A stretch of 33,675 nucleotides of DNA, from positions 1 to 33,675 of the forward strand of contig QPMI01000703.1 in NCBI GenBank assembly GCA_004431415.1, given 5' to 3'. The DNA comes from Cyanophora paradoxa (taxonomy: Eukaryota; Glaucocystophyceae; Cyanophorales; Cyanophoraceae). The notes below the pieces were generated by a model that saw only the letters and a list, made by a program, of their open reading frames with translations, did not search any database and was not told the origin of the DNA. Made by a program: the position numbers and the translations under genes. Positions 8,497 to 17,285 of this stretch are shown piece by piece; positions within the stretch are counted from its first letter, which is position 1, and each line of letters begins with the position of its first letter.

Positions 8497-9222
8497 ATGT
8501 CGTACGGCGATCAGGAAGCATGGTTCAAGCTACACCGCCTCTTTCCTGATAAATTCGGCAATGCGCGCTACCCCCTCAACCTAATGACACGAGTCAACCG
8601 GCGGACCAGGGAATTCAAAATCGAAGTGTTTTCATCGTCCCCCGAGAGCGGCCGCTCCGCGGACAACGACTCCATGGCATGGTTATACGGCTTCGTCCAG
8701 CCTCGCGTCGGCAATAAGCCAGCCACCGTCGAAATAGAAAGCTACTACAACGATTACGGGCCGCAGGGGGGGTACGGGACGCCCGAGCAGAGGGATTCGA
8801 TGCGGGGGGCGGGCAAAATCCTGATGCGGGCCGCTGTAGACGCACTGCAGCGCTCCGGGCTCATTAGCTCGTCGGACCCGGGCGAGCACGCGGTGGAGCT
8901 CAAAGCCCTCCCAAGCGCAGTGGAGTACTACGAAAGGGAATTGAGTCTGCGCAAGAGAGACCTCGCCTTTCTCACCTACACACCGTCCCTAACACCCATG
9001 GAGGGTACGGTGCAGAACATCATCGACAACACGTACAACGTGGCCGTTCGCTGGCGCAAAGCGGCGGCGGATCTCGTAAAGGGCAACTACAAGGACCTCG
9101 CAGACGAAGACAACCCCGTGGGGGAGTACATGGAGCTGGCAAGCGGGAGCATCGTACCCCGCCGGAGGCCCCCATGGCCCCACCCCGACCTCGAGTGGGG
9201 ACCGTCGCACTTCGGCCAGTGA
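8497..9222 (+). CDS. Intact intronless ORF, weak GNAT acetyltransferase resemblance
   Basis: This is the only long, unbroken, intronless ORF in the island: 241 codons, ATG 8497 to TGA 9220-9222. The middle of the protein has a beta-strand-like segment (ATVEIESYY), then MRGAGKILMRAAVDALQ, then VELKALPSAVEYYEREL. That order resembles GNAT motif A (R-x-x-G-x-G/A then a helix) followed by the conserved A-x-x-(F/Y)Y-E segment. The C-terminus (about 170-241) is an extension with PPWPHPDLEW. It has its own TATA box and a 37-base spacing to the preceding gene. Codon use and lack of introns differ from the flanking genes, suggesting transfer from a virus or mobile element. It could be another fold; the GNAT call is tentative. 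Confidence 0.6.
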   Translation: MSYGDQEAWFKLHRLFPDKFGNARYPLNLMTRVNRRTREFKIEVFSSSPESGRSADNDSMAWLYGFVQPRVGNKPATVEIESYYNDYGPQGGYGTPEQRDSMRGAGKILMRAAVDALQRSGLISSSDPGEHAVELKALPSAVEYYERELSLRKRDLAFLTYTPSLTPMEGTVQNIIDNTYNVAVRWRKAAADLVKGNYKDLADEDNPVGEYMELASGSIVPRRRPPWPHPDLEWGPSHFGQ

Positions 9223-9223
9223 G

Positions 9224-9232
9224 GGGGTACAG
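9224..9232 (+). promoter_or_regulatory. GGGGTACAG motif directly after a stop codon
   Basis: Starts two bases after the TGA of the 8497-9222 ORF, the same position relative to the stop as the copy at 8460. This suggests a conserved inter-ORF signal. Confidence 0.45.
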
Positions 9233-9613
9233 CATTCAGTTAGAGCCTGAGCGTAGTCAGAGGCCGGGAGGCCCCCCGGGGGGTACGTCGGCTGTTACTC
9301 CCCGCGTCGGTTAGTGCTAGCCCCCCTGTTAGTGCAGCGTGTACCTGATCGCAATATAACACCCAAACCTCCGTGACGCGTGACTCATCGAACCTCCGAG
9401 GGTTAACAATGCATTGACAGCGAAGGGGCAAGCTCGAGAGCTCGACCTTTGGCAAGAGCCCACTTATATATATATATATTGATCCTGGGACCCGGGATCC
9501 AGGCTTAATTATAAGGCATAAGAAGCTTATGCTCATGATCACTAAGTCAACGACCGGCTTGAACTCCCGAGGCTCGGAACTTGGCCCCCCGGGGCCTGCT
9601 ACTCAGGCCTGCA
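9233..9613. other. Intergenic region between island and duplicated block
   Basis: Contains a TA dinucleotide run (9465-9480), a GATCCTGGGACCCGGGATCC segment with inverted-repeat character (9481-9500), and a perfect 7-bp stem with a 3-base loop, GCATAAGAAGCTTATGC (9516-9532). No gene was seen. It ends at the duplication boundary. Confidence 0.6.
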
Positions 9614-9833
9614 GGGCCTCGAAGTCTCGCAAGCGGACTCGTGGTATCGACTGCACGACCCGGCGACTTCTCGCCCGACTTCGCGGCCAAGGCCTGCCCT
9701 ATAGAGTACAGGGGTTTCGCCGCTGCAGGGGACCCTCCATGCCAGCCCGGCCGCCCAAGGAAGCGAACGCCGGTTCGGCGTTGGCATGGACGGCTCCGCG
9801 AGCCGCCCGGCGACAGCGAGCGAGCGAGGGGGA

Positions 9834-12800
9834 CTAGAAGGGCCGCCCCCCGAAGCCGCCCCCGCGCCCGAAGAACTGGTTGAAGAACTCCGGGGGGAAG
9901 CCGCCGCCGCCGCCCCCGCCGCCGCCGCCGAAGCCGCCCATCCCGTCGTCCGCCGGCCCGTTGGTCAGCTGCCGCCGGCCTCAGGGAAGAGAGAAGCGGG
10001 AGCAAGCGGGACGGGGGATGAAGCGGGTGGGGGTGGGGGGGGTGGGGGGTGGGGGGTGGGGGGGGTACCTCCTCGTAGGCGGCGGTGATCTTCTTGAAGG
10101 CCTCGTCCGCCCCGGCACCGCGCACTTGTCTGCCCCGCCCCACAGCCGCCCCTCAGAGGCGCACGGGCGCGCGGGGCGGGGCGGGCGGGCGGGGCGCACC
10201 GGGGTGGAACTTGCGGGCCTGCATGTAGTACGCCTTCTTCACCTCGCTCTCCGACGCCGAGCGCTCCAGACCGAGCGTCTGCGCGGCCGCCGTGAGGGGC
10301 GGGCGGCGGGGCGGGCGGGGTGCGGGTGCGCGCCTCGTGGGGCCCCCGCGGGCCTTGACGACGCGCTTGATCTCCGCGAACGTCGCCCGGTCCTCCGGCG
10401 CGATCTTCGACTCGTCGATGTGCGCCAGCGCTGCCGCAGCCTCAGCCCCGCGCCTGGCCCCGGCGCGGCGCGAGGGGCGGCGCGCACGGCAGACGGGCTT
10501 GGCGGCGGGCGGGGGCGCCCCCAGCCTCCCCGAAGCCGCCCCCGAAGCCGCCGAAGGGGTCGTCGCCGTAGCCGTAGCCGCGGCGCTGCTGCTGCTGGCG
10601 GCGGGCGCGCTCCTGCTCGGCGCGGCGGCGGCGGGCGGCCTCCTGCTCGGCGCGGGCGCGGGCGCGGGCCTCGAGGACGGAGACCTCGCGCTCGACGGCC
10701 GCCTTGAGCACCTCCACGTCCCCGAGGCGCCCCTCGAGCCGCAGCAGCACCGCCGCCGCCGTCCGCTGCTGCACCGACACCGCGAGCCGCAGCCCCCCGG
10801 CCCGCACGCGGGCATCGATGAAGGCGGCGAGCTCCGAGTCGTAGAGCTCTGCGGAGAGGCGGAGGGTCTCGTAGACGAGCTTGGCGCGGCGGGCCGCCTC
10901 GGCCTCCACCGCGGGGAGGTGCTCCTCGAAGAACGCCTCCAGCCCGCTCGCCACCCGCCCTGCACGTTGCTCTGCGCCCTGCGCGTCGGCCCCCGGCGAC
11001 AGGCGCGCGGCGGGGCGGGGCGGGGCGGGGGGGCGGGGGGGCGGGGGGGCGGACGCGGAAGACGACGGCGATGTCGGTGCCGTCCTGCTCGCGGGCGACG
11101 GAGACGTGCGACTGGAACCACGGGCGGCTGCTCTGCCGCTGCGCCTCGCCGGCGAGGGCGGAGAGGGGGCGGATCTTGCCCTGCGCGGCGAGGTCCCGCA
11201 GCGCCTCGTCCTGCTCCTCGCTGAGCTCCACGCGCGCCTCCAGCAGCTGGCCCGTCGAGTTCGGCGCCTCGTCGAAGCCCCACTGCAGCGTCGCCGCCCG
11301 CACCGCCGCCGCCGCCCGCGAGAGGGCGCGCTCGAGGCGGCGGGGCGCGCCGTCGCGGCCGCGGGCGGAGACGAGGAGGCGGGCGATGGAGCGCCAGGCG
11401 GCCTCCACGTCGTCGCGGTCCGTGTCCGCCTGCACCTCGAGCACCTCGTGGGCCGTCCCCGCGTTCAGGATGCGGTGCACCTCCCCCTCCAGCGTCCCCG
11501 CCTTCAGCCGCCCCAGCGCCGCCTTCACCTCCGCCGCCGCCCGCTCCCCCACGAGGCGCGCCCCCGCGCGGACGACGAGGTAGTGGGCGATGGAGCGGGG
11601 CTCGTCGCGGGCGAAGGGGGCGCGGGGGGCCTTCGGCTGCGAGCGCTCCCGCTCGACGCGGATCTGGACACCGGCGTGGCGCGCCGCGACCTCCTCCGCC
11701 AGGCCCTCCTGCTCCACGTACGCCGCCTGGCCCCCAGTCAGAGCGCGCCCCAGAAGAGAGGCGGGGGGAGGGACCTCCTTGGCGAAGATGGGGAGGCGCG
11801 CCTCGTGGGGGCGCGCGAGGGCGTCGGCGTGGGCCGCGACGGCGTCGCTGAGGCGCTGGAGGTCGGAGAGGGGCAGGCCCCGGCCCCGCAGCAGCAGCTC
11901 CCCGCCCTCCACCACCACCTCCACGCGCTCCCGCCCCGCCGGCCCCGGCCCCCGGCCCCTGGCCCCGCCCCGCCGCCCCGCCCCTGCTGCCGCCGCCACC
12001 CGCGCCCTCGCTATCGTCGTCGCTGTCCGACTCCTCCTCCTCGTCGCTCTCCTGCTCGTCGCTCTCGTCGCGCCAGGCGGGGCGGGCGGGGGCGGGGGCG
12101 GGGCCGGCCCAGCCGGGGAGGCTCCCGGCGCGCAGGTCGGCCTGGATGCGCTCGGCGAGGTCGGCGGCGAGGAGCGCGGGGAGCGCCACCCGCCGCTCCT
12201 GCAGCGACGCGAAGAGCGCCTCCAGCTCCCCCCGCGCCCCCGCCACCGCCTCCTCCGTCTCCCCGAAGACGCGCACCTCCAGCGGGGCGCCCGAGCGCGG
12301 GTCGACGTGCACCGCGTGCGCCTCCTCGATGCGCTGCACCTCGTCGTCGTGCGGCCCGAAGCCGCCCAGGAACTTGCAGAGGTCGGGCGCGAACTGCGCC
12401 GCCGCGATCCTCGCGCTGACCGGCCCCAGAGGCTCCTCCGGCTCCTCCGCAGGCGCCGCCGGCGCGCTCGGCGAGCTCGCCGTGAACTCGAACGACAGGC
12501 CGGCGAGCTTCTCCGCCACGCCGTCTACGGCCCCGTAGGCCTGGGCGATCGAGACGAGCCCATCCACGTCCGGCGGGGCCGCCTTCCACGCCGCGGCCGC
12601 TTCGGGCACAGCGTGGCCGCTCGTCCCGTTAGATCTCCGCGCCGCATTGCGCTTCCGCCTCGCCCGCTTGGCAGCGCGCGTTGAGGGCGGCTTCGGGACT
12701 TGCTGGTCGCCCTCCTCCTCGGTGAGCGCTTCCGGGGTGCTCAGTTCGAGCTGCGAGGGCGTAGTTGGAGGAATGATGAGAGGGCGAGCACGAGGGACGC

Positions 12801-12948
12801 GCACGATGTCTTCAATGTCGGGCACCTCCAACTCGTCGTGTTTGGGCGGGGGCGCGGCCGATCCGGAGGACGTGGGCGGTGCGGCTGGCGGCGCTGCGGG
12901 CACCGAGGCCTTCGCGGGCTTGCCCGCGTCGAAGAAGCCCTTCTTCAT
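9834..12948 (-). CDS. C-terminal J-domain protein, copy 1 (one frame slip)
   Basis: The start is ATG at 12948 (MKKGFFDAGK). Exon 1 runs to about 12000 and encodes a nuclear-localisation-like cluster (about residues 91-105, RAAKRARRKRNAARR), a possible KH-like segment (VRVFGETEEAVAGARGELE) and an acidic stretch (DESDEQESDEEEESDSDDD). Later exons hold a second similar segment (ERVEVVVEGGELLLRG), helical regions and a Q/R/A-rich coiled coil. The J domain is near the C-terminus: TLGLERSASESEVKKAYYM, then KFHP, a 70-bp GT-AG intron (10130-10199) whose removal completes HPDKC, then DEAFKKITAAYEE, and a final intron to LTNGPADDGMGGF, a glycine/phenylalanine tail and TAG at 9834-9836. The HPD motif implies stimulation of Hsp70 ATPase. 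Copy 1 has four C at about 10110-10113 where copy 2 has five, which breaks the frame inside the J domain. Family beyond the J domain not recognised. Confidence 0.75.
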
Positions 12949-12993
12949 CCGTGAGTTCTACACCTGTACCCCACTCAACCTGCACACAAAAAA
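12949..12993. promoter_or_regulatory. 45-bp divergent intergenic region, copy 1
   Basis: Only 45 bases separate the divergent ATGs of the J-protein and transglutaminase genes. No TATA box was seen; an A7 run precedes the plus-strand ATG. Both 5' UTRs and any core promoter must lie here or overlap the coding regions. Confidence 0.55.
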
Positions 12994-13900
12994 ATGGAAC
13001 GCTCCCTCCTCCGCCTCGCCGCGCTCCTTGCAGTCGCGGCGGCGGCATTCGCGTCCCGGAGCGCTAGCGGTGCGATCGCGCAAAGCGAGCTCGCCGCCGC
13101 GAGTAACTGCCGAGTGCGCAGGAGCTGGAATTGGTCGCGCGCTACAGAGCTCGTGGTCGCCGCTCGACAACCCCGCAACGCTCCAGTGAACAATTGCCCT
13201 GTCACCTTGATAGCTCCGCAGCTCCCGACGCGCGCGGACCGCGAATCTCGAGTTTGAATTCTGAGCCGCAAATTCGCGCGCCTCTCGGCAAGCGCAGGAG
13301 CTACCTCGGCGGGCCGGTGGAGTTCGCCTTCGACAAGCTGCCTCTCCTCGGCCGCAGCGCCGCGACGCCCTGGCCGTGCGCCGCAGCCGCGGCCGTCGCG
13401 CCGGCGGCTCACGGCGCGCGGTGTCTCGGGGCGCGGGCGCGCGCGTAGGGGCCCGTACTGGCCGACGTACCTGGACGCGATCAACTACCGCGTGGACGGC
13501 CCGAACACCCCCAACGCCGTCGAGAAGGCGCGCCCGCCCCGCCGCCGCAAGCCGGGCGGGAGGGCGAGGGGGCGGGGCAGTACGCGCGGGCGTTCGGGCT
13601 GGACGCGGAGCGGCTGCAGCGGACGGTCTCGCGGACGTGGGGCCTGGACTCGCTGCGGGGCCGGCGCCCCGCCTGCCGCGCCTCCCCGGACTGCCCGGGC
13701 TCCTCCGTCTGCTCCGAGGGCGTCTGCGTCTACACCTGGGAGGCGCCCCGCCCGCCCCGCTCTCGTGCTCTTCGCTGAGGCGGGGGCAGGGCCTGTGCCA
13801 CGCGTGGGCGCCGGCGGCGCTGCTGCTGCCGGAGCCGAGCGGGCCGGTGCTGGTGAACGGGGTGGAGTTCACGCCCCTCGACCTCAAGGCCCTCGCCACC
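12994..13900 (+). pseudogene. Truncated transglutaminase-elicitor gene (duplicate 5' part)
   Basis: Identical to the 5' part of the complete gene at 17286: signal peptide, SYLGGPVEFAFDKLPLL, YWPTYLDAINYR, YARAFGLDAERLQRTVSRTW, GLCHAWAPAALL, then the block ends in DLKALAT. Sequence beyond 13900 is the flank of the J-protein copy 2 and adds unrelated codons to the open frame. The VWNQPV region and everything after it are missing, so this copy cannot encode the full enzyme. Confidence 0.8.
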
Positions 13901-14120
13901 GGGCCTCGAAGTCTCGCAAGCGGACTCGTGGTATCGACTGCACGACCCGGCGACTTCTCGCCCGACTTCGCGGCCAAGGCCTGCCCTATAGAGTACAGGG
14001 GTTTCGCCGCTGCAGGGGACCCTCCATGCCAGCCCGGCCGCCCAAGGAAGCGAACGCCGGTTCGGCGTTGGCATGGACGGCTCCGCGAGCCGCCCGGCGA
14101 CAGCGAGCGAGCGAGGGGGA

Positions 14121-17100
14121 CTAGAAGGGCCGCCCCCCGAAGCCGCCCCCGCGCCCGAAGAACTGGTTGAAGAACTCCGGGGGGAAGCCGCCGCCGCCGC
14201 CCCCGCCGCCGCCGCCGAAGCCGCCCATCCCGTCGTCCGCCGGCCCGTTGGTCAGCTGCCGCCGGCCTCAGGGAAGAGAGAAGCGGGAGCAAGCGGGACG
14301 GGGGATGAAGCGGGTGGGGGGTGGGGGGGGGGGGGGGGGGGGTGGGGGGGGGTACCTCCTCGTAGGCGGCGGTGATCTTCTTGAAGGCCTCGTCCGCCCC
14401 CGGCACCGCGCACTTGTCTGCCCCGCCCCACAGCCGCCCCCTCAGAGGCGCACGGGCGCGCGGGGCGGGGGCGGGGCGGGCGGGGCGCACCGGGGTGGAA
14501 CTTGCGGGCCTGCATGTAGTACGCCTTCTTCACCTCGCTCTCCGACGCCGAGCGCTCCAGACCGAGCGTCTGCGCGGCCGCCGTGAGGGGCGGGCGGCGG
14601 GGCGGGCGGGGTGCGGGTGCGCGCCTCGTGGGGCCCCCCGCGGGCCTTGACGACGCGCTTGATCTCCGCGAACGTCGCCCGGTCCTCCGGCGCGATCTTC
14701 GACTCGTCGATGTGCGCCAGCGCTGCCGCAGCCTCAGCCCCGCGCCTGGCCCGGCGCGGCGCGAGGGGCGGCGCGCACGGCAGACGGGCTTGGCGGCGGG
14801 CGGGGCGCCCCCAGCCTCCCCGAAGCCGCCCCGAAGCCGCCGAAGGGGTCGTCGCCGTAGCCGTAGCCGCGGCGCTGCTGCTGCTGGCGGCGGGCGCGCT
14901 CCTGCTCGGCGCGGCGGCGGCGGGCGGCCTCCTGCTCGGCGCGGGCGCGGGCGCGGGCCTCGAGGACGGAGACCTCGCGCTCGACGGCCGCCTTGAGCAC
15001 CTCCACGTCCCCGAGGCGCCCCTCGAGCCGCAGCAGCACCGCCGCCGCCGTCCGCTGCTGCACCGACACCGCGAGCCGCAGCCCCCCGGCCCGCACGCGG
15101 GCATCGATGAAGGCGGCGAGCTCCGAGTCGTAGAGCTCTGCGGAGAGGCGGAGGGTCTCGTAGACGAGCTTGGCGCGGCGGGCCGCCTCGGCCTCCACCG
15201 CGGGGAGGTGCTCCTCGAAGAACGCCTCCAGCCCGCTCGCCACCCCGCCCTGCACGTTGCTCTGCGCCCCTGCGCGTCGGCCCCCGGCGACAGGCGCGCG
15301 GCGGGGCGGGGCGGGGCGGGGGGGGCGGGGGGGGCGGGGGGGGCGGACGCGGAAGACGACGGCGATGTCGGTGCCGTCCTGCTCGCGGGCGACGGAGACG
15401 TGCGACTGGAACCACGGGCGGCTGCTCTGCCGCTGCGCCTCGCCGGCGAGGGCGGAGAGGGGGCGGATCTTGCCCTGCGCGGCGAGGTCCCGCAGCGCCT
15501 CGTCCTGCTCCTCGCTGAGCTCCACGCGCGCCTCCAGCAGCTGGCCCGTCGAGTTCGGCGCCTCGTCGAAGCCCCACTGCAGCGTCGCCGCCCGCACCGC
15601 CGCCGCCGCCCGCGAGAGGGCGCGCTCGAGGCGGCGGGGCGCGCCGTCGCGGCCGCGGGCGGAGACGAGGAGGCGGGCGATGGAGCGCCAGGCGGCCTCC
15701 ACGTCGTCGCGGTCCGTGTCCGCCTGCACCTCGAGCACCTCGTGGGCCGTCCCCGCGTTCAGGATGCGGTGCACCTCCCCCTCCAGCGTCCCCGCCTTCA
15801 GCCGCCCCAGCGCCGCCTTCACCTCCGCCGCCGCCCGCTCCCCACGAGGCGCGCCCCCGCGCGGACGACGAGGTAGTGGGCGATGGAGCGGGGCTCGTCG
15901 CGGGCGAAGGGGGCGCGGGGGCCTTCGGCTGCGAGCGCTCCCGCTCGACGCGGATCTGGACACCGGCGTGGCGCGCCGCGACCTCCTCCGCCAGGCCCTC
16001 CTGCTCCACGTACGCCGCCTGGCCCCCAGTCAGAGCGCGCCCCAGAAGAGAGGCGGGGGGAGGGACCTCCTTGGCGAAGATGGGGAGGCGCGCCTCGTGG
16101 GGGCGCGCGAGGGCGTCGGCGTGGGCCGCGACGGCGTCGCTGAGGCGCTGGAGGTCGGAGAGGGGCAGGCCCCGGCCCCGCAGCAGCAGCTCCCCGCCCT
16201 CCACCACCACCTCCACGCGCTCCCGCCCCGCCGGCCCCGGCCCCCGGCCCCTGGCCCCGCCCCGCCGCCCGCCCCTGCTGCCGCCGCCACCCGCGCCCCT
16301 CGCTATCGTCGTCGCTGTCCGACTCCTCCTCCTCGTCGCTCTCCTGCTCGTCGCTCTCGTCGCGCCAGGCGGGGCGGGCGGGGGCGGGGGCGGGGCCGGC
16401 CCAGCCGGGGAGGCTCCCGGCGCGCAGGTCGGCCTGGATGCGCTCGGCGAGGTCGGCGGCGAGGAGCGCGGGGAGCGCCACCCGCCGCTCCTGCAGCGAC
16501 GCGAAGAGCGCCTCCAGCTCCCCCCGCGCCCCCGCCACCGCCTCCTCCGTCTCCCCGAAGACGCGCACCTCCAGCGGGGCGCCCGAGCGCGGGTCGACGT
16601 GCACCGCGTGCGCCTCCTCGATGCGCTGCACCTCGTCGTCGTGCGGCCCGAAGCCGCCCAGGAACTTGCAGAGGTCGGGCGCGAACTGCGCCGCCGCGAT
16701 CCTCGCGCTGACCGGCCCCAGAGGCTCCTCCGGCTCCTCCGCAGGCGCCGCCGGCGCGCTCGGCGAGCTCGCCGTGAACTCGAACGACAGGCCGGCGAGC
16801 TTCTCCGCCACGCCGTCTACGGCCCCGTAGGCCTGGGCGATCGAGACGAGCCCATCCACGTCCGGCGGGGCCGCCTTCCACGCCGCGGCCGCTTCGGGCA
16901 CAGCGTGGCCGCTCGTCCCGTTAGATCTCCGCGCCGCATTGCGCTTCCGCCTCGCCCGCTTGGCAGCGCGCGTTGAGGGCGGCTTCGGGACTTGCTGGTC
17001 GCCCTCCTCCTCGGTGAGCGCTTCCGGGGTGCTCAGTTCGAGCTGCGAGGGCGTAGTTGGAGGAATGATGAGAGGGCGAGCACGAGGGACGCGCACGATG

Positions 17101-17240
17101 TCTTCAATGTCGGGCACCTCCAACTCGTCGTGTTTGGGCGGGGGCGCGGCCGATCCGGAGGACGTGGGCGGTGCGGCTGGCGGCGCTGCGGGCACCGAGG
17201 CCTTCGCGGGCTTGCCCGCGTCGAAGAAGCCCTTCTTCAT
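14121..17240 (-). CDS. C-terminal J-domain protein, copy 2
   Basis: Same gene as the one at 9834-12948, with ATG at 17240 (MKKGFF) and TAG at 14121-14123. Here the exon after the HPD intron keeps its frame (AVPGADEAFKKITAAYEE), so the J domain is intact. In contrast the FGGFGG segment near 14824-14835 has one C fewer than copy 1 and shifts frame. Each copy is therefore intact where the other is broken, and the real gene is probably unbroken in both or exists once. Architecture: basic N-terminus, acidic stretch, two possible KH-like segments, coiled coil, J domain, G/F-rich tail. Most J proteins with a terminal J domain act as specific Hsp70 recruiters; the basic cluster suggests a nuclear location, which is an inference. 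Confidence 0.78.
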
Positions 17241-17285
17241 CCGTGAGTTCTACACCTGTACCCCACTCAACCTGCACACAAAAAA
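17241..17285. promoter_or_regulatory. 45-bp divergent intergenic region, copy 2
   Basis: Identical to 12949-12993. It separates the J-protein copy 2 from the complete transglutaminase gene and is the native context for both starts. Confidence 0.55.

Larger units (their letters stand above)
9614..13900. repeat. Direct tandem duplication, copy 1 (4287 bp)
   Basis: Begins GGGCCTCGAAGTCTCGCAAG and abuts copy 2, which begins with the same words at 13901. The copies match throughout outside a G/T tract near 10027-10064, apart from length changes in G or C runs. The unit spans the J-protein gene and the 5' part of the divergent transglutaminase gene. The right end falls inside the DLKALAT codons of the transglutaminase. 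Confidence 0.95.

Noticed and set aside
9481-9532. Inverted repeats as the end of a transposon
   Set aside because: The palindromes are local hairpins; no matching inverted copy was found at the other side of the island.
10153-12948. A 931-codon open frame on the minus strand
   Set aside because: Only its first third is exon 1 of the J-protein. The rest runs through other frames and stop-free introns, and the J domain is read only in short patches. The spliced model restores HPD.
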